Shown in pieces: positions 1 to 8,700 of a DNA stretch of 64,000 nucleotides. Made by a program: the position numbers and the translations under genes. Source of the stretch: Primorskyibacter sedentarius (GTDB lineage: Bacteria; Pseudomonadota; Alphaproteobacteria; Rhodobacterales; Rhodobacteraceae); NCBI RefSeq assembly GCF_004342065.1, contig NZ_SLZU01000001.1, positions 434,001-498,000 of the forward strand, in the 5' to 3' direction. Each line of letters starts with the position of its first letter. The first letter of the stretch is position 1. The notes beneath the pieces were generated by a model, which did not search any database, was not told the origin of the DNA, and was given only the letters and a program-made list of their open reading frames with translations.

Positions 1-1
1 G

Positions 2-1063
2 GGCGTGGCTACGCGCCCCTTCGAGGATCTGGACGCTTACCGCCAGAAACTGGACGCCTCGGTCTACAAATCCGCGCTTCTCATGCGCCCGGTCTTTGCT
101 GCCGCCGCCACGGCCAGTCGCCGCATCGTCTTTGCCGAGGGCGAGGACGAGCGCGTGCTGCGCGCGGCACAGGCTATTCTGGAAGAGACGACCGAGCAGC
201 CCATCCTGATCGGCCGACCCGAGGTTATCGCCAGCCGGTGCGAGCGCATGGGGCTCGAAATCCGGCCGGAGCGCGATTTCAACATCGTGAACCCGGAAAA
301 CGATCCACGCTACCGGGATTACTGGGGCAGCTATCACGAGTTGATGGCACGCCGGGGTGTCAGCCCGGATCTGGCCCGCGCAATCATGCGCACCAACTCA
401 ACCGCCATTGGCGCGGTCATGGTCCACCGCGAGGAGGCTGACAGCCTGATCTGCGGCACGTTCGGCGAATACCGCTGGCACCTGAATTACATCACGCAAG
501 TGCTGGGCAACGACAAATTCCAGCCCAATGGCGCGCTTTCGATGATGATCCTTGAAGACGGCCCCCTGTTCATCGCCGACACCCATGTCTGGTCGCTGCC
601 CACGCCCGAACAGCTGGCCAAGACCGCCTTGGGGGCTGCGCGGCACGTGCGCCGCTTCGGGCTTGAACCCAACATCGCCTTCTGTTCGCAATCGCAATTC
701 GGCAACCAGTCCGAAGGGTCTGGCAAGCGTCTGCGCGACGCAATTGCCTTGCTGGACAGTGAAGAACGCGATTTCTGCTACGAAGGCGAGATGAACGTCG
801 ATGCGGCGCTGAACGCCGATCTGCGGGCGCGGCTGTTTCCGGCCAACCGGATGAAGGGCACAGCAAATGTGCTGATCTTCGGCCATGCCGATGCCGCCTC
901 TGCTGCGCGCAACATCCTGAAGATGAAAAGCGGCGGGCTTGAGGTCGGACCGATCCTGATGGGCATGGGCAACCGCGCCCATATCGTCACCCCCTCGATC
1001 ACTGCGCGCGGTCTTTTGAACATGGCCGCCGTGGCGGGCACCCCGGTCGCACAATACGGATGA
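2..1063 (+). CDS. maeB: NADP-dependent malic enzyme, C-terminal part (5' end outside window)
   Basis: This is the C-terminal phosphotransacetylase-like half of a fused malic enzyme, which oxidatively decarboxylates malate to pyruvate in the cytoplasm. The frame is open to the left edge, so the GTG at base 5 is an internal valine and not a start; the catalytic malic domain lies outside the window. About 353 residues are visible. They begin with VATRPFEDLDAYRQKLD, typical of the linker into the PTA domain, and contain the PTA-like stretches VFAEGEDERVLRAAQ and GTANVLIFGHADAASAARN. In MaeB proteins this domain is generally regulatory and binds acetyl-CoA rather than catalysing acetyl transfer (family knowledge). 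A strong hairpin follows 14 bases after the stop. Family assignment is confident; a stand-alone phosphate acetyltransferase is less likely given the open frame and linker. Confidence 0.9.
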   Translation, partial: GVATRPFEDLDAYRQKLDASVYKSALLMRPVFAAAATASRRIVFAEGEDERVLRAAQAILEETTEQPILIGRPEVIASRCERMGLEIRPERDFNIVNPENDPRYRDYWGSYHELMARRGVSPDLARAIMRTNSTAIGAVMVHREEADSLICGTFGEYRWHLNYITQVLGNDKFQPNGALSMMILEDGPLFIADTHVWSLPTPEQLAKTALGAARHVRRFGLEPNIAFCSQSQFGNQSEGSGKRLRDAIALLDSEERDFCYEGEMNVDAALNADLRARLFPANRMKGTANVLIFGHADAASAARNILKMKSGGLEVGPILMGMGNRAHIVTPSITARGLLNMAAVAGTPVAQYG

Positions 1064-1077
1064 TCGAAAGACGCGAT

Positions 1078-1099
1078 ACGGCGGCCTGGGGGCCGCCGT
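1078..1099 (+). terminator. Rho-independent-like terminator after maeB
   Basis: A perfect 9-bp stem (ACGGCGGCC / GGCCGCCGT) with a TGGG loop is followed by a T-rich but interrupted tail (TCTGGTCTGTCTG). It sits between maeB and the convergent VPLPA-CTERM gene. Confidence 0.6.
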
Positions 1100-1127
1100 T
1101 CTGGTCTGTCTGCAAGGCTGTGAGAGG

Positions 1128-1856
1128 TCAGGCTTTGCGCTTGCGGCGGAGCGCCAACCCACCCAGCGCGGTGAGCAGCAAAAAGCCACCGGCAGGCAGG
1201 GGAACCGCCGAAACGGGTGTGTCCACATAGACATTTATCGACGTGCTTCCAACCACACCCGCGCTATCAAAAGCTGTCAAAGAGACACGGAATTGGCCCG
1301 CACCTATCGGCGCACCAGGAAGAAAGCCCATATTGACGGAGTTCTGCGCGACGTTGAATGCGCTGAAGTCCTCATCACCGCCACTGTCGAAAGTTGCCGC
1401 GCCATTTGCCGTCGCATTCGTGCCGAGGTAATAGCCGGTGCTGACCGCACCCAGTGGATCGTAGATCTGCATATTTTCGGTAGCCGAAGGGTCATAGTCG
1501 ACCGATATCTGGTATTTATACGTGCCCAGCGAGTCGCTGCCATCGGCAATGTCAGAATTGATCGACCAGTCATAGCTCCAATAGGACCGACCGGCCGGAA
1601 CCGTCGCGCCTGTGGAATCAAACAGATAATTCCCGGCAGCATCCTGAATGATTCCGACGCCGATCGCGTCATTCGGGGTGGTATAGCGGCGCTTCGCCCG
1701 CAGCCCCAGTTCCAGATCGCCGATGGTCGCGACGGTGAAGCCGCCGTTGTGGTTACCCGACCCAAAAATGATATCTGGCGTAACATTGGCTGCCATTGCC
1801 GGCAAGGCCAGGAACCCGGTCACCGCGGCAATTGAGAGCGTTTTCATTATTTTCAT
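1128..1856 (-). CDS. Exported protein with VPLPA-CTERM sorting signal
   Basis: A 242-residue exported protein of unknown function. The N-terminus (MKIMKTLSIAAVTGFLALPAMA) is a classical signal peptide. The C-terminus has VPLPAGGFLLL, a short hydrophobic helix and the basic tail RRKRKA, which is the three-part VPLPA-CTERM signal found in Rhodobacterales and processed by an exosortase-type transpeptidase (family knowledge). The middle is beta-rich, with many Asp, Gly, Ser and Tyr residues and no catalytic motif I recognise. The ATG at 1856 was chosen because a GGAGGA ribosome site lies 7 to 8 bases upstream and because translation from there starts with the signal peptide; an in-frame extension upstream exists but reads as non-coding. 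The upstream leader is markedly AT-rich. No exosortase or polysaccharide cluster is in the window, so the sorting machinery must be elsewhere. Confidence 0.8.
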   Translation of the reverse strand: MKIMKTLSIAAVTGFLALPAMAANVTPDIIFGSGNHNGGFTVATIGDLELGLRAKRRYTTPNDAIGVGIIQDAAGNYLFDSTGATVPAGRSYWSYDWSINSDIADGSDSLGTYKYQISVDYDPSATENMQIYDPLGAVSTGYYLGTNATANGAATFDSGGDEDFSAFNVAQNSVNMGFLPGAPIGAGQFRVSLTAFDSAGVVGSTSINVYVDTPVSAVPLPAGGFLLLTALGGLALRRKRKA

Positions 1857-2322
1857 CAGAATTCCTCCGTTAGCATTTTTATATATTTTTATAAAAGGCG
1901 AAATAGGGAAAAATACTCCATATCTTATCGCGCCGATAAAACCGCTTCGCAAAGTCAAATTTGGGTTATCCACAGTAATTCGGTGTCGCTCAACTTTGAG
2001 CATAAGTACTTTGCACGGCTGGACACCGAATTCAGCTGTTTTGCTCTCGATGACCACCTCCGCCAATGACGCCACCCCAGATCGATGTTGAAAGCTACGG
2101 CGGTTTGACCTTTCGGAGCTGGCGGATGGGCAGCATAGACTTTGCAAAGTCGCCTCTCTTTCGCAAAATACTGCGCAAATCAGCAGAGTTTGCAAAAATT
2201 TGCAGGTACGAAAGCCCGTTTTCTGCAAATATTGCGCGCCATTCTGACGCTGCAAACGCTAACATGCTTGCCCCGGTTACCCACATGCCCGTAACTCACT
2301 TTCAACGCTTGAGGAGGATACC
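1857..2322. other. Intergenic region: divergent promoters, AT-rich leader and operator cluster
   Basis: 466 bases without a convincing gene separate the VPLPA-CTERM gene and prpE. The left part (about 1870 to 1925) is unusually AT-rich for this genome and forms the leader of the VPLPA-CTERM gene. The right part (2141 to 2256) carries the TTTGCAAA-type sites annotated separately. Open frames here are short and lack coding character. Confidence 0.6.
2141..2206. promoter_or_regulatory. Cluster of TTTGCAAA-type sites upstream of prpE (PccR/ScfR-like)
   Basis: A perfect palindrome TTTGCAAA is at 2141-2148. TTCGCAAA-ATAC-TGCGCAAA is at 2160-2179, an 8-4-8 arrangement. TTTGCAAA with TTTGCAGG two bases further is at 2189-2206. 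Weaker versions continue at 2222-2236 and 2250-2256. From memory, the short-chain fatty acyl-CoA regulator PccR of Rhodobacter sphaeroides binds TTTGCAAA-N4-TTTGCAAA in front of propionyl-CoA assimilation genes, which fits the position upstream of prpE. The sites are seen directly; the regulator is inferred and is not encoded in this window. Confidence 0.65.
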
Positions 2323-4212
2323 ATGGCATACAAGGACGTGTACGACAGCTGGAAGGCCGACCCGGAAGCATTCTGGATGGACGCCGCCAAAGCAATCGAC
2401 TGGGACCGTGCGCCCAGCAAGGCGCTGTTTGATAAAGGCAATGACCTGTACGAGTGGTTCTCGGACGGGATGGTCAACACATGCTGGAATGCCGTGGACC
2501 GCCATGTCGAGGCCGGGCGCGGCGATCAGGTGGCAATTATCCATGACAGTCCCGTCACCCATTCCAAGCGCGAAATCACCTATGTCGAGTTGCGCAACCG
2601 TGTCGCAAACCTCGCAGGTGCCTTGCGCGCCAAGGGTATCGAAAAGGGTGACCGCGTCATCATCTACATGCCGATGATCCCCGAAGCGTTGGAGGCGATG
2701 CTGGCCTGCGCCCGTCTTGGTGCGATCCATTCGGTGGTGTTTGGCGGGTTTGCCGCAAACGAACTGGCGGTGCGGATCGATGATGCAAAACCCAAGGCCA
2801 TTATCGCCGCCTCCTGCGGGATCGAGCCGGGACGCGTTGTGCATTACAAACCGCTTCTTGACGGCGCGATGGAGCTCGCCACCCACGAGCCCGACTTCTG
2901 CGTGATCTTCCAGCGCGAACAGGAAGTCGCCCATCTGGAGGAAGGCCGCGATTACAACTGGCACGGCTTCCAATACGGTGTCGAACCGGCGGATTGCGTT
3001 CCAGTCGAGGGCAACCACCCGTCCTATATCCTCTATACCTCTGGCACGACCGGCGCGCCCAAAGGCGTGATCCGCCACACTGCCGGGCAGCTTGTTGCGC
3101 TGAACTGGACGATGAAAAACATCTATAACGTCGATCCGGGAGATGTGTTCTGGGCGGCATCAGACGTTGGCTGGGTCGTGGGGCACAGCTATATCTGCTA
3201 CGCGCCGCTGATCCACGGCAACACCACCATCGTCTTCGAAGGCAAACCCGTCGGCACCCCCGATCCCGGCACGTTCTGGCGTATCATCGAGGAATACAAG
3301 GTCCGCAGCTTCTTCACCGCCCCGACAGCCCTGCGCGCGGTAAAGCGCGAAGACCCGAACGGCGAATTCGTCAAGAAATACGACCTGTCCAACCTGACCG
3401 CCGTCTACCTTGCAGGCGAGCGCGCCGACCCGGACACGATCGAATGGGCGCAGAAGGTTCTGGACAAGCCGATCTACGACCACTGGTGGCAGACAGAAAC
3501 CGGCTGGACCATCGCGGGCATGCCTGCGGGGATCGAAAAACTGCCCGTCAAGGTCGGGTCGCCCTCGGTCCCGATGCCGGGCTATGACGTGCAGATCCTT
3601 GATGAGGCAGGCCACCCGATGAAACCCGGAGAGCTGGGCGCCATCGCGGTCAAACTGCCCCTGCCCCCGGGCACGCTGCCAACGCTTTGGAATGCCGAAG
3701 ACCGGTTCCGCAAATCCTACCTCAACCAGTTTCCGGGCTTCTACGAGACCGGCGATGCGGGCATGATCGACGAGGACGGGTACCTTTATATCATGGCGCG
3801 CACCGATGACGTGATCAACGTCGCGGGCCACCGCCTGTCCACCGGCGGGATGGAGGAAGTTCTGGCCTCTCATCCGGACGTTGCCGAATGCGCGGTGATC
3901 GGCGTGACCGATCAGCTGAAAGGCCAGCTGCCCATGGGCTTTGTCTGCCTGACAAGCGGCGTGAACCGGCCGCATGACGAGATCACCAAGGAATGCGTCA
4001 AGCTGGTGCGCGAAAAGATCGGCCCGGTCGCGGCATTCAAGCTGTGCCTCGTCGTGGACCGGCTGCCCAAGACGCGCTCTGGCAAGATCCTGCGGGCGAC
4101 GATGGTCAAGATCGCCGATAGCGCAGAGTTCAAGCTGCCCGCTACCATTGATGACCCGGCTATTCTGGACGAGATCCGCGATGCGTTGAAAACCATCGGT
4201 TACGCAAAATAA
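2323..4212 (+). CDS. prpE: Propionyl-CoA synthetase (propionate-CoA ligase)
   Basis: A 629-residue acyl-adenylate-forming enzyme that activates propionate with ATP and CoA to propionyl-CoA in the cytoplasm. The AMP-binding signature YTSGTTGAPKGVIRH is near residue 240, the FYETGDAG motif near residue 475, and the C-terminal PKTRSGKILR with the lysine acetylated or used for adenylation in this family near residue 590. Length and the PrpE-specific ACS_N start (YDSWKADPEAFWMDAAKAIDW) separate it from acetyl-CoA synthetase, the main alternative. The ATG follows an excellent AGGAGG site six bases upstream. It appears monocistronic: 110 bases upstream begins a cluster of TTTGCAAA-type sites that probably couple expression to propionyl-CoA, and a hairpin follows the stop. 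The product would feed the methylmalonyl-CoA or methylcitrate route, neither of which is in this window. Confidence 0.93.
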   Translation: MAYKDVYDSWKADPEAFWMDAAKAIDWDRAPSKALFDKGNDLYEWFSDGMVNTCWNAVDRHVEAGRGDQVAIIHDSPVTHSKREITYVELRNRVANLAGALRAKGIEKGDRVIIYMPMIPEALEAMLACARLGAIHSVVFGGFAANELAVRIDDAKPKAIIAASCGIEPGRVVHYKPLLDGAMELATHEPDFCVIFQREQEVAHLEEGRDYNWHGFQYGVEPADCVPVEGNHPSYILYTSGTTGAPKGVIRHTAGQLVALNWTMKNIYNVDPGDVFWAASDVGWVVGHSYICYAPLIHGNTTIVFEGKPVGTPDPGTFWRIIEEYKVRSFFTAPTALRAVKREDPNGEFVKKYDLSNLTAVYLAGERADPDTIEWAQKVLDKPIYDHWWQTETGWTIAGMPAGIEKLPVKVGSPSVPMPGYDVQILDEAGHPMKPGELGAIAVKLPLPPGTLPTLWNAEDRFRKSYLNQFPGFYETGDAGMIDEDGYLYIMARTDDVINVAGHRLSTGGMEEVLASHPDVAECAVIGVTDQLKGQLPMGFVCLTSGVNRPHDEITKECVKLVREKIGPVAAFKLCLVVDRLPKTRSGKILRATMVKIADSAEFKLPATIDDPAILDEIRDALKTIGYAK

Positions 4213-4232
4213 GGCCTGACCTTTACGATCAG

Positions 4233-4259
4233 CGGGCGGCCTTCTCCCGGGGCCGCCCG
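4233..4259 (+). terminator. Terminator-like hairpin after prpE
   Basis: A perfect 9-bp GC stem (CGGGCGGCC / GGCCGCCCG) with a 9-base loop begins about 20 bases after the prpE stop. There is no real T-tract behind it (TTCGCATG), so termination efficiency is uncertain. Confidence 0.45.
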
Positions 4260-4435
4260 TTCGCATGTCCGGTGACATTTGTTTCGCCCTGCAAACGTCG
4301 GGGCGAACGGCTGGTTGAGTGCCATTTGGTCTAAGGGCGGGTTTGTATCTTGCCAGCCAACGCGCATCCGTCATGACTTGCCTTCCGGCGGATCGCGTAG
4401 GACAGTCCCAGCAGCACACACAACAGGAGGGTCCC

Positions 4436-4990
4436 ATGGCCACAACTCCCCCCGTCTGCGATTTCGGCTGGCCTGCGCCGGGTTTTACCCTGCCCGCCAC
4501 CGACGGCAAGACCTACTCTTTGGATGATATACGCGGGCCCAAAGGCACGCTCATCATGTTCATCTGCAATCACTGCCCGTTTGTGATCGCCGTGCGTGAC
4601 CGGATTGTGCGGGATGCCCGGGATCTGTCCGCGCTTGGGATCGGCGTCGCGGCGATTTGTTCCAACGATGCCGACAGCCATCCGGCCGACAGTTTCGACA
4701 ATATGGTGACATTCGCCAAGGCGGCGGGATTTCCCTTTCCCTACCTGCATGACGAGGATCAATCGGTAGCGCGCGCCTTTGATGCGGCCTGCACGCCGGA
4801 TTTCTTCGGGTTCAACGCGGATCTGGAATTGCAATATCGGGGCCAACTAGATGCGTCCGGCGCCCGACCCGCTGCCGAAGGTGTGCGGCGTGATCTTTAC
4901 GAGGCCATGCGCGAAGTCGCCGAGACGGGGTTGGGCCCGCGCGACCAGATCCCCTCGATGGGCTGTTCGATCAAGTGGAAGCCCGCCTGA
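4436..4990 (+). CDS. Thioredoxin-like (AhpC/TSA-fold) protein with CNHC motif
   Basis: A 184-residue cytoplasmic thioredoxin-fold protein. It starts with the peroxiredoxin/TlpA-like stretch APGFTLPATDGKTYSLDD and has a redox-type CXXC as CNHC at residues 44-47 within FICNHCPF, diagnostic of a widespread subfamily annotated as thioredoxin family protein. The later segment CTPDFFGF contains the cis-proline-side region (TPDFF). No signal peptide is present, so it acts in the cytosol; the substrate is unknown. The ATG at 4436 is preceded by ACAGGAGGGTCCC, a strong ribosome site. Its TGA is immediately followed by the gph ATG with no gap, so the two are translationally coupled. It could serve as a thiol peroxidase or disulfide reductase; the sequence alone does not decide. 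Confidence 0.8.
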   Translation: MATTPPVCDFGWPAPGFTLPATDGKTYSLDDIRGPKGTLIMFICNHCPFVIAVRDRIVRDARDLSALGIGVAAICSNDADSHPADSFDNMVTFAKAAGFPFPYLHDEDQSVARAFDAACTPDFFGFNADLELQYRGQLDASGARPAAEGVRRDLYEAMREVAETGLGPRDQIPSMGCSIKWKPA

Positions 4991-5656
4991 ATGCGCGCCA
5001 CCATCGCCTTTGACCTTGATGGCACGCTGATCGACAGCGCCCCCGATCTGGCCCACGCCGTCAACATGATGCTGACCGAGGCAGGTGCCGAGCCGCTTTC
5101 ACTGGTCGAGGTCACATCCTTCATCGGAAACGGGTTGCCCCGGCTGGTCGAGCTGGCCATGGGCGCGCGTGGTCTGGATATGACGCGGCACGATGACCTC
5201 GCGGCACGCGTCCTGTCGCATTACACTCAGGCCAACAGCGCTTACACGGTGCTTTACCCGCAGGCTCATTCGGCGTTGCTGGCCCTGAAGGAGGCGGGTC
5301 ACCGGCTGACGCTGTGCACGAACAAGCCCGAAGCTCCGGCACGCGAAATCCTGACGCATTTCGGGTTGGAGGGCCTGTTCGATACGGTGATCGGCGGCGA
5401 CACATTGCCAACCCGCAAACCCGATCCGGCCATGCTTCTGGCCGCACTGATGCCGGACGGCCCCGGCATCTATATCGGCGACAGCGAAGTGGACGCCGAA
5501 GTCGCGCAGCGCGCAGGCGTGCCATTCCTCCTATACACCGAAGGCTACCGGAAAAGCCCGGTCGAGGCTCTTCCCCATACCGCACGGTTTGAGGACTTCT
5601 CGACCCTGCCGGAGCTTGTTGCGCGGGCGTTGGCGCGGAACGCCGCCCCTGCCTGA
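4991..5656 (+). CDS. gph: Phosphoglycolate phosphatase (HAD family)
   Basis: A 221-residue HAD-superfamily hydrolase predicted to dephosphorylate 2-phosphoglycolate, a by-product of DNA repair or carbon-fixation side reactions. HAD motif I is FDLDGTLIDS at residues 7-16 with nucleophile and acid/base aspartates 8 and 10. Motif II includes LCTNKP in the middle, and motif III/IV are the lysine of TRKPDP and the aspartates of YIGDSEVDAEVAQ. The alpha-helical cap between about residues 20 and 80 fits the Gph subfamily. The start codon directly abuts the stop of the thioredoxin-like gene. Related HAD phosphatases with different sugars as substrates cannot be excluded. Confidence 0.85.
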   Translation: MRATIAFDLDGTLIDSAPDLAHAVNMMLTEAGAEPLSLVEVTSFIGNGLPRLVELAMGARGLDMTRHDDLAARVLSHYTQANSAYTVLYPQAHSALLALKEAGHRLTLCTNKPEAPAREILTHFGLEGLFDTVIGGDTLPTRKPDPAMLLAALMPDGPGIYIGDSEVDAEVAQRAGVPFLLYTEGYRKSPVEALPHTARFEDFSTLPELVARALARNAAPA

Positions 5657-5690
5657 CCGTTTCGACACGTCACACCTGTATCGCAAAGAC

Positions 5691-5725
5691 GAAAAAGCCC
5701 CCGCCGGTTTTGATCCGGCGGGGGC
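5691..5725 (-). terminator. Strong terminator of the nuclease gene
   Basis: A perfect 11-bp stem (GCCCCCGCCGG / CCGGCGGGGGC, 5697-5707 with 5715-5725) has a 7-base loop. Read on the minus strand it is followed by five T residues (the AAAAA at 5692-5696), a textbook rho-independent terminator about 25 bases after the nuclease stop codon. It may also stop transcription from gph on the plus strand, without a T-tract. Confidence 0.85.
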
Positions 5726-5748
5726 CTTGCGTAGGCGCTGCGGCGGTC

Positions 5749-8700
5749 TTAGCCGATCACGGTCGTGCTGCTGAAATCCAGACCAAGGATCAACGGATCG
5801 TGATCCGAAGAGGCAAAGACATCGTCATGGTAGAACGCGGCATCCTTGAACTGTGACGAATAGTTCAGCAGGTCCGGCTCGTCCGCGTTGATGTGCCATT
5901 CGGTCAGACCAGTGACATTTAGCGCGAACTCGTCAGACGCAATCGCCTGATCCAGCGTGCCACGCTGCCCGTCAAACACGAAGCTATAGGCATTTTCCTG
6001 CCCGATGAACGCGTCGATCAGGTCGGTCGTGCCCGCAGCATCCCGAAGCGACTGGACCGGATCTTCCTGTGCATAGGCGTTGAAATCGCCCAGAACCACG
6101 TAGCTGCTGACGCCGCCCTGATAGGTGCTGCCCAGCCAGTCCTGAAGCTCGTCGGCGGCATCCGTACGTACGCCGTTCCAGAAGCCCTGACCGTCGCCCG
6201 CATCATAGTTGGGGTCGCTGGTCAGCGCGTCGATATCGGCCTGGGTGATGCCAGTGCCGCCGCCATCCAGATAGGACTGCGCTGCCTCTGCCAGATCCTG
6301 CAGGTTGCTGTCGCCCTTGGATTTGAAGTGGACGGACACAACGGTGAAGACCTCGCCACTGTCATTGTCCTGGAAGGTGGCTGCCACAGCAGGACGCGAC
6401 CGTTGGAAATCCTCGATCCGGTCACCAGAAGACACGAACGGGTGCAGCACCTCTGCCAGGGCAAACGTCGCCGCAGCCGAAGGCTCGTCAAAGACAAGGT
6501 AATCGCTGGCCATCAACGTCACCTTGGTCGAGTCGTAGACGATGCCAGTCGTGATCGCATCCGTCCCCAACGTACCGCCCGCGCCGCCGGTGGGATCTAC
6601 GACAGAGAAGCCCGCCCCGGGCCCCGCCTCAGCGTTGAGCGCATCGGTCAGCGTCTGCATGGCAGACCCTGCGCCAAAGCCATTGTTTTCGATCTCCTGC
6701 AACGCGAAGACATCGACACCGGAGGTCAGCATTGCATTGACCGTTGCATCGGTCTGGCGGTCCAGATCACCGGCGCTGCTGGCCCCGCGAGACCCAAGCG
6801 TCGTGAAGTAGTTCAGAACGTTGAAAGCACCGACCTGCAACGTCCCGCCGACATCTTCCGGGGTCGCATCACGCGCACCGGTATTGGTGGATTGGTCGAT
6901 GTTCAGCTGTCCATCCACCAGCATCCGGTAGCTGCCAAAGCCATAGGACATGACGCCGGTTGTCGGCCCGTCAATCTCTGCCCCAAGGCGCAGGGTCGGC
7001 CCGCCCTCGGTGAAGGTATCGCCGCTATCCAGATAACCGTTGCCGTTGTCATAGGCCGCTTCCACCGGGATATAGGCAAATTCGGTCGGGTTTTGCCCGC
7101 TCTCGCCGTCATCGATCAGCAGGCGGTTGTTGACGTTGCCCTCGTTCACTGCGGCCACCTGCGCGGCTTCGGTCTGTGCGTCGTAAAGCTGGGTGCCCTG
7201 AACGGGGTTTCCCGCAGAAACGGTGATCTCGCCGAACCGATCCAGGTTGAAGTTCTGCGTGACGGTGATGCGTTCGCCCGCAACGCCGCTGTCGAGAGAG
7301 ATGCGCATCCCCTCGACCGCCTCGAAGTCCGGCGAAACTGCCGGGTCCAGCAGGATCTCTGCCGCGGTGGGCATCGGCTGGTTGCCAAGCTCGACCGTGA
7401 TATCGCTGACAGAGGTGATCTGCGTCAGGCCAAAGAATTCGTCCACCGTGCCGGAAACGCTGACAAGATCGCCAAGCGACGGCAGGGTCAGACCGGCGGC
7501 AAAGACGAAGATACCCTCGGATGTGGCAGCGTCTGCGTCGGCGTCCGCATCTTCTTCCTGAAGGAAAAACCCGCCCGCGCCGATATAGGTGACAACCGCA
7601 TTGACGGTGACACCAAGCCCGTCAAAGGACGACATGCTACCCGCCCCCTGGATCTGGGAAATCAGCACCAGCTCGCCCGGAGGTGTCACATCTGCCTCGT
7701 TGGAATCGCCACGCGTCTCAGCCTCGGGCGCGCGCCAAGTGCCGTCATCGTTGCGCTGCAGGGACTGGCCGGCCGGGGTGGTGGAGGCTTCGCTGACCAC
7801 AACATCGGTCGCCGCGACGCCATCCGCCGGGCCACCGACAGCCGTGAAGCTGCCCTCGTAGCTCAGGAATTCGACCAGCGTGCCAGCGTTGGACAAGGCG
7901 ATGCCGTCATTGCCGTTCTGAATGCCGGGCGTCTCGATGACATAGTAGTCATATGTCCCATCCGAAGAGCTCGCTGCGGCCGGGAAGGCAAATGTGGCAT
8001 AGGATGCGCCACCATTGCCGTTATACAGCGTGACGGCTGCTGACGAGACGTCGCTGCCCGCGTCGACACGGATTTCGACGAATTCGCCAGTATCGGCCCC
8101 GTCATTGTCGTAGTGGAATTCGTTGATCCGGCCCGCAAAGGCAGCGGGCGCGGCACCGTTCGACGCCCCCGGCGTGCCCAGATCGCCATCGCCAAAGGAG
8201 GCAACGGCCGTTGTCCAGTTCGCACCGACATTGTTATCCGCCGCCAGATCAACCAGTTCCATCGACGCGCCGGTGGGGTCCGGGAAGGCCGGGCCGCCGT
8301 CATATTCCACGCGGTCGATCTCGCCAAAGTCGGGCGAGGTCAGAACGACCTCATCCGCGCCATTGGCCAGTGCGATATCGGTATAGGCATAATCCACGGT
8401 CACGCCGCCATTCGTGGCGGTGTCGGCGTTTCTGCCAAATACAAGGTAACCGCCAGCGGGAATGACAAGCGGTCCGCCATTGTCGATCACGTGGCTGTCA
8501 AGGTCGTTGTCCGAGATGGTCCAGCCGTTCAGGTCCACATCGCGCGTTCCGGCATTGTAGATCTCGAAATACTCGCCACTCCCATCCGATACGGCCGAGG
8601 GGTTCTGCATGATTTCGCTGATCACGATCTCCGGGACCGGCACAAAGTCATTGTCCTGCCCGCGTGTCTCCAGCTCCGGCCCGCGCCAGGTGCCGTCGGC

